From NCBI GenBank assembly GCA_905215225.1, contig CAJMPM010000096.1, positions 1-6,208 on the forward strand: 6,208 nt of DNA. The letters run 5' to 3'. Below the pieces are notes generated by a model. The model made no database searches. It had not been told where the DNA came from and saw only the letters and a program-made list of their open reading frames with translations. Position 1 is the stretch's first letter. The number at the start of each line of letters is the position of its first letter. The position numbers were made by a program, and so were the translations under genes. Shown piece after piece: positions 1 to 6,208 of the stretch. Source of the DNA: an uncultured bacterium. Its GTDB lineage: Bacteria; Actinomycetota; Coriobacteriia; Coriobacteriales; Coriobacteriaceae.

Positions 1-1661
1 CCTTCCGCGCCGGAACGGTCAAAAACAGCGTGATGGAGTTCTTCGGCGACGGCATCGCGAGCCTCGCGATGGACTACCGCAACGGCATCGACGTCATGAC
101 CACCGAGACCACCTGCCTGTCGAGCATTTGGGCCACCGACGAGGACACGCACGCTTTTTTGACCATGCACGGCCGCGGCGACGACTACCGCGAGCTCAAG
201 CCCGCCGATGTCGCCTACTACGACGGCTGCGTCGAGGTCGATCTGTCGAGCATCAAGCCCATGATCGCGCTGCCGTTCCATCCTTCCAACGGCTTTGAGA
301 TCGACGAGCTCAACGAGAACCTCGAGGACATCCTGCATGAGGTGGAGCTCGAGGCCGCCAAGATCGGCGAGGGCAAGACGCACTTTAGCCTGCTCGACAA
401 GATCGTTGACGGCAAGCTGCACGTGCAGCAGGGCGTTATCGCCGGCTGCTCGGGCGGCAACTACGACTCCGTGGTCCAGGCCGCCCGCGTGCTCAAGGGC
501 GCCAACACCGGCTGCGGCGAGTTTTCGCTGTCGGTCTATCCCACGAGCCAGCCCGTGGCGCTCGAGCTTACACGCCGCGGCTACATCTACGACCTCATGG
601 AGGCCGGCGCGATCGTGCGCACGGCGTTCTGCGGCCCGTGCTTCGGCGCCGGCGACACGCCCGCCAACAACGGCCTTTCGATCCGCCACACTACGCGCAA
701 CTTCCCCAACCGCGAGGGCTCCAAGCCGGGCAATGGCCAGCTGAGCGCCGTGGCCCTGATGGACGCCCGCTCCATTGCGGCGACGGCTGCCAACGGCGGC
801 GTCCTGACGCCGGCGACCGACCTGCCCGAGGAGACTTGGGACGAGGCCTGCGAGTACACCTTTGACGACGCGCCGTACAAAAAGCGCGTGTACTGGGGCT
901 TTGGCAAGGCGGAGCCTGCTGACGAGCTGGTCGAGGGTCCCAACATCAAGCCGTGGCCCGCGATGGAGCCGCTCGGCGATGATATCCTGCTCAAGGTGTG
1001 CTCCAAGATCATGGACCCGGTCACTACGACCGACGAGCTCATTCCCTCGGGCGAGACGAGCTCCTTCCGCTCCAACCCGCTGGGTCTGGCCGAGTTTACG
1101 CTGAGCCGTCGTGATCCGGCCTACGTGGGCCGCTCCAAGGAGGTTGACGCGGTGGAAAAGCGCCGCGTTGCCGGCGAAGCAGCAGGCGACCTGGCGGCAC
1201 TCGATGCCGAGCTTGCCGGCGTGTTTGAGGCGCTGGCTGGTGCGGGCGTCGCGGCCGATGCCAAGGCGACCGAGTACGGCTCCATGCTCTATGCCAAGAA
1301 GCCGGGCGACGGCTCTGCCCGCGAGCAGGCCGCGAGCTGCCAGCGCGTAATTGGCGGTCTGGCCAACATCGTCCACGAGTATGCCACCAAGCGTTATCGC
1401 TCCAACGTGATGAACTGGGGCATGGTGCCCTTCCAGATGGAGGCCGAGCCCAACTTTGAGGTGGGCGACTACGTCTTTGTGCCGGGTATCCGCGCCGCGC
1501 TCGATGGCGATCTAAAGGACATCGCCGCCTACGTAGTGCGCGCCGATGGCGCGGTCGAGCAGATTGAGCTCTACATTGCCGATATGACGGCAGAGGAGCG
1601 TGCCATCGTCAAGGCCGGCTGCCTGATCAACTACAACAAGTTCAAGGCCGCTGCCGAGTAA
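1..1661 (+). CDS. Aconitase-superfamily hydratase, YbhJ-like, 5'-truncated by window edge
   Basis: The reading frame is open from base 3, so the GTG at 30 is internal and the true start lies upstream. About 552 residues are visible; I recall roughly 750 for the family. Aconitase-type enzymes are cytosolic [4Fe-4S] hydro-lyases that dehydrate and rehydrate hydroxy-acids. Numbering from codon 30: the three expected cluster cysteines are present, C140 in AGCSGGNYD (the CTNSSYED position) and C201/C204 in FCGPCFG. The substrate arginines of the NRNFxxR motif are R223 and R228. The C-terminal swivel domain has GDGSAREQ (S429, R431) and RSNVMNWGMVPF. Aconitase has GSSRE here, so the second serine is alanine. 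The overall wording (VMTTETTCLSSIW near the N-terminus, CGPCFGAGDTPANNG) fits the YbhJ-like branch, whose substrate is not established to my knowledge, rather than AcnA/AcnB or LeuC. Family assignment is firm; citrate/isocitrate as substrate is not shown. A terminator follows at 1800. Confidence 0.93.
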   Translation, partial: FRAGTVKNSVMEFFGDGIASLAMDYRNGIDVMTTETTCLSSIWATDEDTHAFLTMHGRGDDYRELKPADVAYYDGCVEVDLSSIKPMIALPFHPSNGFEIDELNENLEDILHEVELEAAKIGEGKTHFSLLDKIVDGKLHVQQGVIAGCSGGNYDSVVQAARVLKGANTGCGEFSLSVYPTSQPVALELTRRGYIYDLMEAGAIVRTAFCGPCFGAGDTPANNGLSIRHTTRNFPNREGSKPGNGQLSAVALMDARSIAATAANGGVLTPATDLPEETWDEACEYTFDDAPYKKRVYWGFGKAEPADELVEGPNIKPWPAMEPLGDDILLKVCSKIMDPVTTTDELIPSGETSSFRSNPLGLAEFTLSRRDPAYVGRSKEVDAVEKRRVAGEAAGDLAALDAELAGVFEALAGAGVAADAKATEYGSMLYAKKPGDGSAREQAASCQRVIGGLANIVHEYATKRYRSNVMNWGMVPFQMEAEPNFEVGDYVFVPGIRAALDGDLKDIAAYVVRADGAVEQIELYIADMTAEERAIVKAGCLINYNKFKAAAE

Positions 1662-1672
1662 CTCTGCTGTAC

Positions 1673-1744
1673 GCCCCGGACACACCTTTCCCTCGTGCTC
1701 ACGCGCTTCGCGAGGGTCGCCCGAGGGAAAGGTGTGGCCGGGGC
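1673..1744. repeat. Long GC-rich imperfect palindrome (72 bp)
   Basis: Arms 1673-1695 and 1722-1744 are inverted copies matching at 22 of 23 positions. The 26-base centre contains a second small hairpin (CGCG at 1702-1705 with CGCG at 1709-1712) and an alternative pairing of CCCTCG (1690-1695) with CGAGGG (1711-1716). No T-run follows, so it is not a canonical intrinsic terminator. It starts 11 bases after the hydratase stop codon. It could be a dispersed palindromic repeat, or a 3'-end stabilising or partial termination structure. It differs in sequence from the other two palindrome families in the window. Confidence 0.8.
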
Positions 1745-1799
1745 TACCGCGACGTTCTCGTTGGGTCTTGAGGAACGCTAATAAATAGACTTGCTTGAT

Positions 1800-1830
1800 G
1801 CCGCCTCTGTTAATGGGGCGGCTTCTTTTT
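1800..1830 (+). terminator. Rho-independent terminator for the hydratase gene
   Basis: An 8-bp GC-rich stem (GCCGCCTC at 1800-1807 with GGGGCGGC at 1815-1822, one T-G wobble) has a 7-base loop and is followed directly by TTCTTTTT (1823-1830). This is the best canonical terminator in the window. It lies 139 bases past the hydratase stop codon, which implies a long 3' untranslated region containing the 1673-1744 palindrome. Confidence 0.85.
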
Positions 1831-1834
1831 GTCG

Positions 1835-1875
1835 AAAACCGCCACAAAGGGGACAGGCACCTTTGTGGCGGTTTT
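1835..1875. repeat. CCACAAAGG-type hairpin, copy a
   Basis: A perfect 16-bp inverted repeat (1835-1850 with 1860-1875) encloses the 9-base loop GGACAGGCA. The left arm starts with AAAA and the right arm ends in a T-run, so it could also terminate transcription in both directions. Its loop is the exact reverse complement of the loop in copies c and d, so this copy lies in the opposite orientation. It sits 4 bases after the terminator T-run and 9 bases (counted from the core arm) before the first 57-bp hairpin. Confidence 0.9.
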
Positions 1876-1880
1876 TGTTT

Positions 1881-1937
1881 GTCTCGTTCTGTAATAGGTA
1901 GACCCTTATTTGCCGAGTAGTTGTTACAGATCTAGAT
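1881..1937. repeat. 57-bp TGTAACA-type hairpin, copy 1
   Basis: The left arm begins GTCTCGTTCTGTAATA and the right arm ends TGTTACAGATCTAGAT. About 13 of 19 arm positions pair, making this the most degenerate of the five copies. Its length is exactly the same as the other four. With copy 2 it forms a block that recurs at 3832-3968. Confidence 0.75.
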
Positions 1938-1960
1938 AAACGGGCGCTGCTGAACAATTC

Positions 1961-2017
1961 ATCTCGATCCGTAACATCTGGACCCAAAAACGGCCGCTAG
2001 ATGTTACAGATTGAGAT
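1961..2017. repeat. 57-bp TGTAACA-type hairpin, copy 2
   Basis: Arms 1961-1979 (ATCTCGATCCGTAACATCT) and 1999-2017 (AGATGTTACAGATTGAGAT) match at 17 of 19 positions plus a G-T wobble. It begins exactly 80 bp after copy 1, separated from it by a 23-base linker (1938-1960). That linker differs at only one base from the linker at 3889-3911. Confidence 0.85.
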
Positions 2018-2037
2018 GGTGAACGCCGGGGCCGAAG

Positions 2038-2072
2038 ATCACCACAAAGGCTCCTGTCTCCTTTGTGGTGGT
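2038..2072. repeat. CCACAAAGG-type hairpin, copy b
   Basis: CACCACAAAGG (2040-2050) pairs perfectly with CCTTTGTGGTG (2060-2070), extendable by a wobble and an A-T pair to 13 bp. The loop is CTCCTGTCT, a diverged form of the TGCCTGTCC loop of copies c and d in the same orientation. It lies 51 bp beyond the stop codon of the minus-strand gene, where it may act as a weak 3'-end structure. There is no good T-run on either side. Confidence 0.85.
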
Positions 2073-2123
2073 GGGCGAGCTCGATGTTGCCGTGCTCGTT
2101 GAACGACATTCTAATGAGCGTCT

Positions 2124-2792
2124 CTACAGGATTTCATCTGGGCTGGCGGGCTTGGTTGTTTTGGGGATGCCGAGTTTGGATGACGCGAAATCGTCAACAT
2201 TGTCCTTGATTCCGTCTCTGGTGTAGACGGTGACCATATAGGTGCTGTGTCCAAATTCGCTCTTGTTGCGCATCGCCCAGGCCTGCCAGTAGGCAGCCCT
2301 ACCTCGTCCCCTGATTTCTCCGATGCGACGGAGTTCTGTTTGCATCAGCTTCGGGTCATTATTGACGGTTCGACCGGCCTCGTCGGTGAGCCCGCACTGT
2401 CCAAGTAGCTTGTCGAGGACTTGGTTCATGTGGCGCTCATCGGTGTTTGGTGCGTAGTCGTAGGCGAGGGTGATGGAGTCAAGGGGCTGGTCGTCGATCA
2501 GATAATTCATTGTCTGAGGTTCGAGGCAGAAATAAGGAGAGCATCCGTCGACCTTGCCGAGCAACGGTAACTTGGACTGCCAACTTCCGGTGGGAATTGC
2601 ATATTCGTAGAACACGCCACGGCAGACAAAGGAGAGCGAGGTGGCACGCGAGCCGGCGTCGATCATCCCGCAAAGATCGAAGGGCGAGGCGATACCAAAA
2701 GAAAAGGGCGTGATGACGATAAGGAAGAGCATCACGATGGGTACGGCGAGAATGGCGATGACGTTGCGACCGGTGGAATGAGGCGGCTTCAT
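2124..2792 (-). CDS. Hypothetical membrane-anchored extracytoplasmic protein (222 aa)
   Basis: I do not recognise the family. I chose the ATG at 2792 because GAGGAG lies 5 bases upstream of it; a longer frame opens with TTG at 2810 but has no comparable site. Residues 11-33 or so are strongly hydrophobic, a single membrane span or uncleaved signal anchor with MKPPHSTGRN in front. No lipobox is visible. The remaining ~185 residues would lie outside the cell. They contain five cysteines (C41, C57, C84, C89, C133), which could form disulfides, a GCSPYFC stretch at 83-89, and a basic segment RRIGEIRGRGR about two-thirds along. The C-terminus is polar and proline/lysine rich. It is divergent from the 3027 gene and convergent with the hydratase gene. 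Codon use looks less GC-biased than in the large flanking genes, compatible with an accessory origin. No function is proposed. Confidence 0.75.
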   Translation of the reverse strand: MKPPHSTGRNVIAILAVPIVMLFLIVITPFSFGIASPFDLCGMIDAGSRATSLSFVCRGVFYEYAIPTGSWQSKLPLLGKVDGCSPYFCLEPQTMNYLIDDQPLDSITLAYDYAPNTDERHMNQVLDKLLGQCGLTDEAGRTVNNDPKLMQTELRRIGEIRGRGRAAYWQAWAMRNKSEFGHSTYMVTVYTRDGIKDNVDDFASSKLGIPKTTKPASPDEIL

Positions 2793-2840
2793 ATGCGCTC
2801 CTCGAGACAAAGAGCTGTTGAGGATAGGCAGAAATGGATA

Positions 2841-2853
2841 TGTTCAGAGAACA
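2841..2853. promoter_or_regulatory. Small inverted repeat TGTTC-AGA-GAACA, possible operator
   Basis: A perfect 5-bp inverted repeat with a 3-base centre, located 49-61 bp upstream of the minus-strand gene start. Its size and position suit a dimeric regulator site, but a match this short can occur by chance. No convincing -35/-10 pair for the minus strand could be placed here. Confidence 0.3.
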
Positions 2854-2864
2854 ATTCAAGTTTA

Positions 2865-2881
2865 ATCTCATGGCGTGAGAT
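2865..2881. promoter_or_regulatory. Small inverted repeat ATCTCA-N5-TGAGAT, possible operator
   Basis: A perfect 6-bp inverted repeat around TGGCG in the divergent intergenic region, 11 bp from the previous one. It may be a regulator site for the minus-strand gene, or a remnant of the 57-bp repeats, whose ends also read TGAGAT. Statistically weak by itself. Confidence 0.3.
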
Positions 2882-2902
2882 GGTCGACCGTTAGCGTCGA
2901 AA

Positions 2903-2937
2903 ACCACCACAAAGGTGCCTGTCCCCTTTGTGGTGGT
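2903..2937. repeat. CCACAAAGG-type hairpin, copy c
   Basis: A perfect 13-bp inverted repeat (ACCACCACAAAGG at 2903-2915 with its complement at 2925-2937) with loop TGCCTGTCC. It lies between the two divergent genes, upstream of both. A plain 3'-end terminator would be an odd element here, so it is better read as a dispersed repeat or a regulator/insulator element. The candidate promoter for the plus-strand gene begins 20 bp downstream. Confidence 0.9.
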
Positions 2938-2956
2938 GGGGAGCGCGCGGCTTCTT

Positions 2957-2985
2957 TTGGTGATAGTGTTAGCCGGCGGTATCAT
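2957..2985 (+). promoter_or_regulatory. Candidate sigma-70-type promoter for the plus-strand small gene
   Basis: TTGGTG (2957-2962), a 17-base spacer and TATCAT (2980-2985) resemble the TTGACA/TATAAT consensus at the ideal spacing. Transcription would start near 2992. That is practically at the ATG at 2994, making that codon leaderless if used. It gives a leader of roughly 34 bases to the GTG at 3027. Confidence 0.5.
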
Positions 2986-3026
2986 TAGGACAAATGGCGC
3001 GGGTTTGCATTGTGAGGTGCTTTGCT

Positions 3027-3698
3027 GTGAGAAGTCCTGCCCGTATTGGATTGATTGTCTTGGCGCTTGCGATCGCTGTGGTTGGCGCGGGTGCTGTCGG
3101 TATGGCATTTCTACCTGCTGCGGTGACGGAGCCGGTGGTCAAGCCTGTGACTCAATCTGTCGAACTTCTGACCGGCGACGACAAGCCCGAGACCATTACC
3201 GTTGATTTTGATGAGCAGCCGGCTGTGCTGGGTATTAGCAATTATCCGCGTATTCAGCTTGGGGCCATGCGCTATACCACGGATACAAGCCTGATCGATA
3301 GGGCGTCCGAGCTACTCAAGGGCAAAACATTTAAGCGTTGGTACGGATATGCGTCCTATCGGGCAAAAGCGAACGACATGGTTGGCGGATGCCACTCTTC
3401 CATCGAGCTGGACACTGCAAACGGCGCAAAGTTATGTGATGTCTCGTACGATCCGGGCTACGAGGGCAATGAGGGTCCGGGCATCTACATCATGGACGGC
3501 GATGTCGCCTATGTCATGGAGGGCGACCAGACCGAGCTCAACGATTTTATGGGTCAGTGTATCCAAGATGCCTATAAACAGACCTGCTTGCCTGACCCGC
3601 AGACTGCACGCGATAGTGGGTCTGTCCGTACATGGCTGTTCGAGGATGAGATGCCCTGGACCGTCGAATCGGGAAGTACGGGTTCGGCGAAGGAGTAG
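3027..3698 (+). CDS. Hypothetical membrane-anchored extracytoplasmic protein (223 aa)
   Basis: I do not recognise the family. Two starts are possible: ATG at 2994 (only AGGA at a 3-base distance, or leaderless) and GTG at 3027, with GAGGTG 7 bases upstream. I prefer GTG because it also gives a conventional N-terminus, RSPAR followed by a hydrophobic span at about residues 6-28. The exported part (about 195 residues) has a Thr/Val/Pro-rich linker, then a region that reads like alternating strands and helices, including SLIDRASELLKGKTFKRW. It has four cysteines at C122, C137, C178 and C187 that could form two disulfides, and an acidic C-terminus. The pattern (short helix, KGKTFKRW, then strands) reminds me loosely of small domains in Gram-positive lipoproteins, but this is not an assignment. 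It is divergent from the 2124-2792 gene, similar to it in size and architecture, and is followed 1 base after its stop by a hairpin. Confidence 0.78.
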   Translation: MRSPARIGLIVLALAIAVVGAGAVGMAFLPAAVTEPVVKPVTQSVELLTGDDKPETITVDFDEQPAVLGISNYPRIQLGAMRYTTDTSLIDRASELLKGKTFKRWYGYASYRAKANDMVGGCHSSIELDTANGAKLCDVSYDPGYEGNEGPGIYIMDGDVAYVMEGDQTELNDFMGQCIQDAYKQTCLPDPQTARDSGSVRTWLFEDEMPWTVESGSTGSAKE

Positions 3699-3750
3699 AG
3701 ACCGCGACCACCACAAAGGTGCCTGTCCTCTTTGTGGTGGTTTTCGGTCT
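3699..3750. repeat. CCACAAAGG-type hairpin, copy d, extended; possible terminator
   Basis: ACCACCACAAAG (3707-3718) pairs with 3730-3741, plus an inner G-T wobble, around the loop TGCCTGTCC, which is identical to copy c. Across a small internal loop the stem continues with AGACCG (3699-3704) and CGGTCT (3745-3750). It starts immediately after the stop codon of the plus-strand small gene and has a TTTT on the 3' side of the core, so it may serve as that gene's terminator. It leads directly into the first of three 57-bp hairpins. Confidence 0.88.
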
Positions 3751-3807
3751 GTCTCGATCTGTAACATCTTGGCCGCTAAAAGTGGGCCTGGTGTTACAGA
3801 TTTAGAT
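3751..3807. repeat. 57-bp TGTAACA-type hairpin, copy 3
   Basis: The left arm is GTCTCGATCTGTAACATC and the right arm is GGTGTTACAGATTTAGAT. Most positions pair; the mismatches lie near the outer ends and at the loop. It directly abuts copy d of the other family. Its core-arm spacing to that hairpin (9 bases) is the same as between copy a and copy 1. Confidence 0.82.
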
Positions 3808-3831
3808 TTTTGATCCGGGTGTTTTCTGTTC

Positions 3832-3888
3832 GTCTCGATTTGTAACAGATAGAGCTCTATTTGCTGACCAGATGTTACAGATTTAGAT
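3832..3888. repeat. 57-bp TGTAACA-type hairpin, copy 4
   Basis: The left arm is GTCTCGATTTGTAACAGAT and the right arm is AGATGTTACAGATTTAGAT (3870-3888). It begins 81 bp after copy 3, following a 24-base linker. The loop contains the self-complementary ATAGAGCTCTAT (3849-3860). It corresponds to copy 1 in the duplicated 137-bp block. Confidence 0.82.
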
Positions 3889-3911
3889 AAACGGGCGCCG
3901 CTGAACAATTC

Positions 3912-3968
3912 GTCTCGATCTGTAACATCTGGAGCCGGAAACGGTCGATAGATGTTACAGATTGAGAT
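3912..3968. repeat. 57-bp TGTAACA-type hairpin, copy 5
   Basis: Arms GTCTCGATCTGTAACATCT (3912-3930) and AGATGTTACAGATTGAGAT (3950-3968) match at 17 of 19 positions. It begins exactly 80 bp after copy 4 and corresponds to copy 2. It is the last repeat before the clpB promoter region. Confidence 0.87.
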
Positions 3969-4031
3969 AGTAAGGGGATGAGGCCGCAGCGGGCGAGCGG
4001 GTCTGCCCCCTATCTCTTAATCACTCAGAAA

Positions 4032-4067
4032 ATCTTATATATAGAGACTTAGATTTGTGTATAAGAT
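4032..4067 (+). promoter_or_regulatory. Candidate clpB promoter with inverted repeat (operator?)
   Basis: ATCTTATATA (4032-4041) and TGTATAAGAT (4058-4067) form an inverted repeat matching at 9 of 10 positions with a 16-base centre, in the only AT-rich stretch before clpB. The right arm contains TATAAG (4060-4065), a good -10 hexamer. The left arm contains TTATAT (4035-4040), a poor -35 at 19 bases. A repressor binding both arms would cover the promoter. I see no CIRCE (TTAGCACTC-N9-GAGTGCTAA) or HAIR (CTTGAGT-N7-ACTCAAG) element, the usual controls of heat-shock genes in this phylum. Confidence 0.45.
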
Positions 4068-4106
4068 CGTACAAAGCTGGCAACAATACATCTCGAACAA
4101 CGTGAA

Positions 4107-4124
4107 GCCGCCCCGTAGGGCGGC
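4107..4124 (+). promoter_or_regulatory. GC hairpin in the clpB leader
   Basis: A perfect 7-bp stem (GCCGCCC at 4107-4113 with GGGCGGC at 4118-4124) has the tetraloop CGTA. It lies 12 bases before the ribosome binding site AGAGGTGAT (4134-4142), which is close to the full anti-SD complement. No T-run follows, so it is not a terminator. It may stabilise the leader or affect translation. CACC (4125-4128) could also pair weakly with GGTG (4137-4140) in the SD. Confidence 0.5.
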
Positions 4125-4145
4125 CACCCCAAGAGAGGTGATTCC

Positions 4146-6208
<2,063 letters not shown>

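Noticed and set aside
30..32. GTG at 30 as the start of the hydratase gene
   Set aside because: The frame is open to the window edge upstream with family-like residues, no SD precedes the GTG, and the protein would lack the N-terminal part of the aconitase fold.
587..1075. A 162-codon minus-strand frame inside the hydratase gene
   Set aside because: It lies wholly within the conserved aconitase-family coding region, including the CGPC motif, and has no ribosome binding site or recognisable product.
1924..2109. Short minus-strand frames in the 1778-2109 region (61-69 codons)
   Set aside because: They are made mostly of the palindromic repeats, have no supported start site, and the apparent similarity between such peptides comes from the repeats themselves.
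2479..3108. A 209-codon minus-strand frame overlapping the two small genes and the region between them
   Set aside because: It runs through palindrome copy c and both gene starts. The translation is Arg/His/Gln-rich, as out-of-frame reads typically are, while the alternative frames show proper starts and membrane anchors.
1881..3968. CRISPR array
   Set aside because: Repeats are 57 bp, palindromic and diverged from each other, and the linkers between them are conserved rather than unique. No cas genes are present.
4017..4053. CIRCE-like element before clpB (TTAATCACTC followed by GAGACTTAG)
   Set aside because: The left half needs an inserted base, the right half matches poorly and the spacing is 17 instead of 9.

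Overview
The window looks like a chromosomal segment of a GC-rich Gram-positive gut actinobacterium, most likely Collinsella or another Coriobacteriia. This is judged from the G/C-biased third positions of the two large genes, the protein sequences, and palindromes of the type CCACAAAGG-N9-CCTTTGTGG that I recall from that group. No database was searched.

Layout: (1) 1-1661 (+) is the 3' three-quarters of an aconitase-superfamily hydratase of the YbhJ-like type, cut by the left edge. (2) 1662-2123 is non-coding but packed with structure: a 72-bp GC-rich hairpin, a classical terminator, a CCACAAAGG-type hairpin, two 57-bp TGTAACA-type hairpins and another CCACAAAGG-type hairpin. (3) 2124-2792 (-) and 3027-3698 (+) are two divergent genes of almost equal size (222 and 223 aa). 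Each encodes one N-terminal membrane segment followed by a cysteine-containing extracytoplasmic domain; I recognise neither. (4) 3699-4145 is again non-coding: a CCACAAAGG-type hairpin, three more 57-bp TGTAACA hairpins at an 80-81 bp period, then an AT-rich promoter region with an inverted repeat and a leader hairpin. (5) 4146 to the right edge (+) is clpB, the Hsp100 disaggregase, cut after the second Walker B motif.

The flanking genes are housekeeping-type. The middle is an accessory-looking insert of two unknown membrane-anchored proteins, with palindromic repeats at every boundary (hairpin - gene - hairpin - gene - hairpin). The most notable observation is the repeat system. Two families occur together in a fixed order and spacing. 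A 137-bp block (1881-2017) recurs without gaps at 3832-3968 at about 85% identity, including a linker that is better conserved than the hairpin loops.

The enzyme gene and the minus-strand gene are convergent, the two small genes are divergent, and the plus-strand small gene and clpB point the same way but are separated by 447 bp of repeats and a separate promoter region. I see no evidence that the genes form one operon or pathway.
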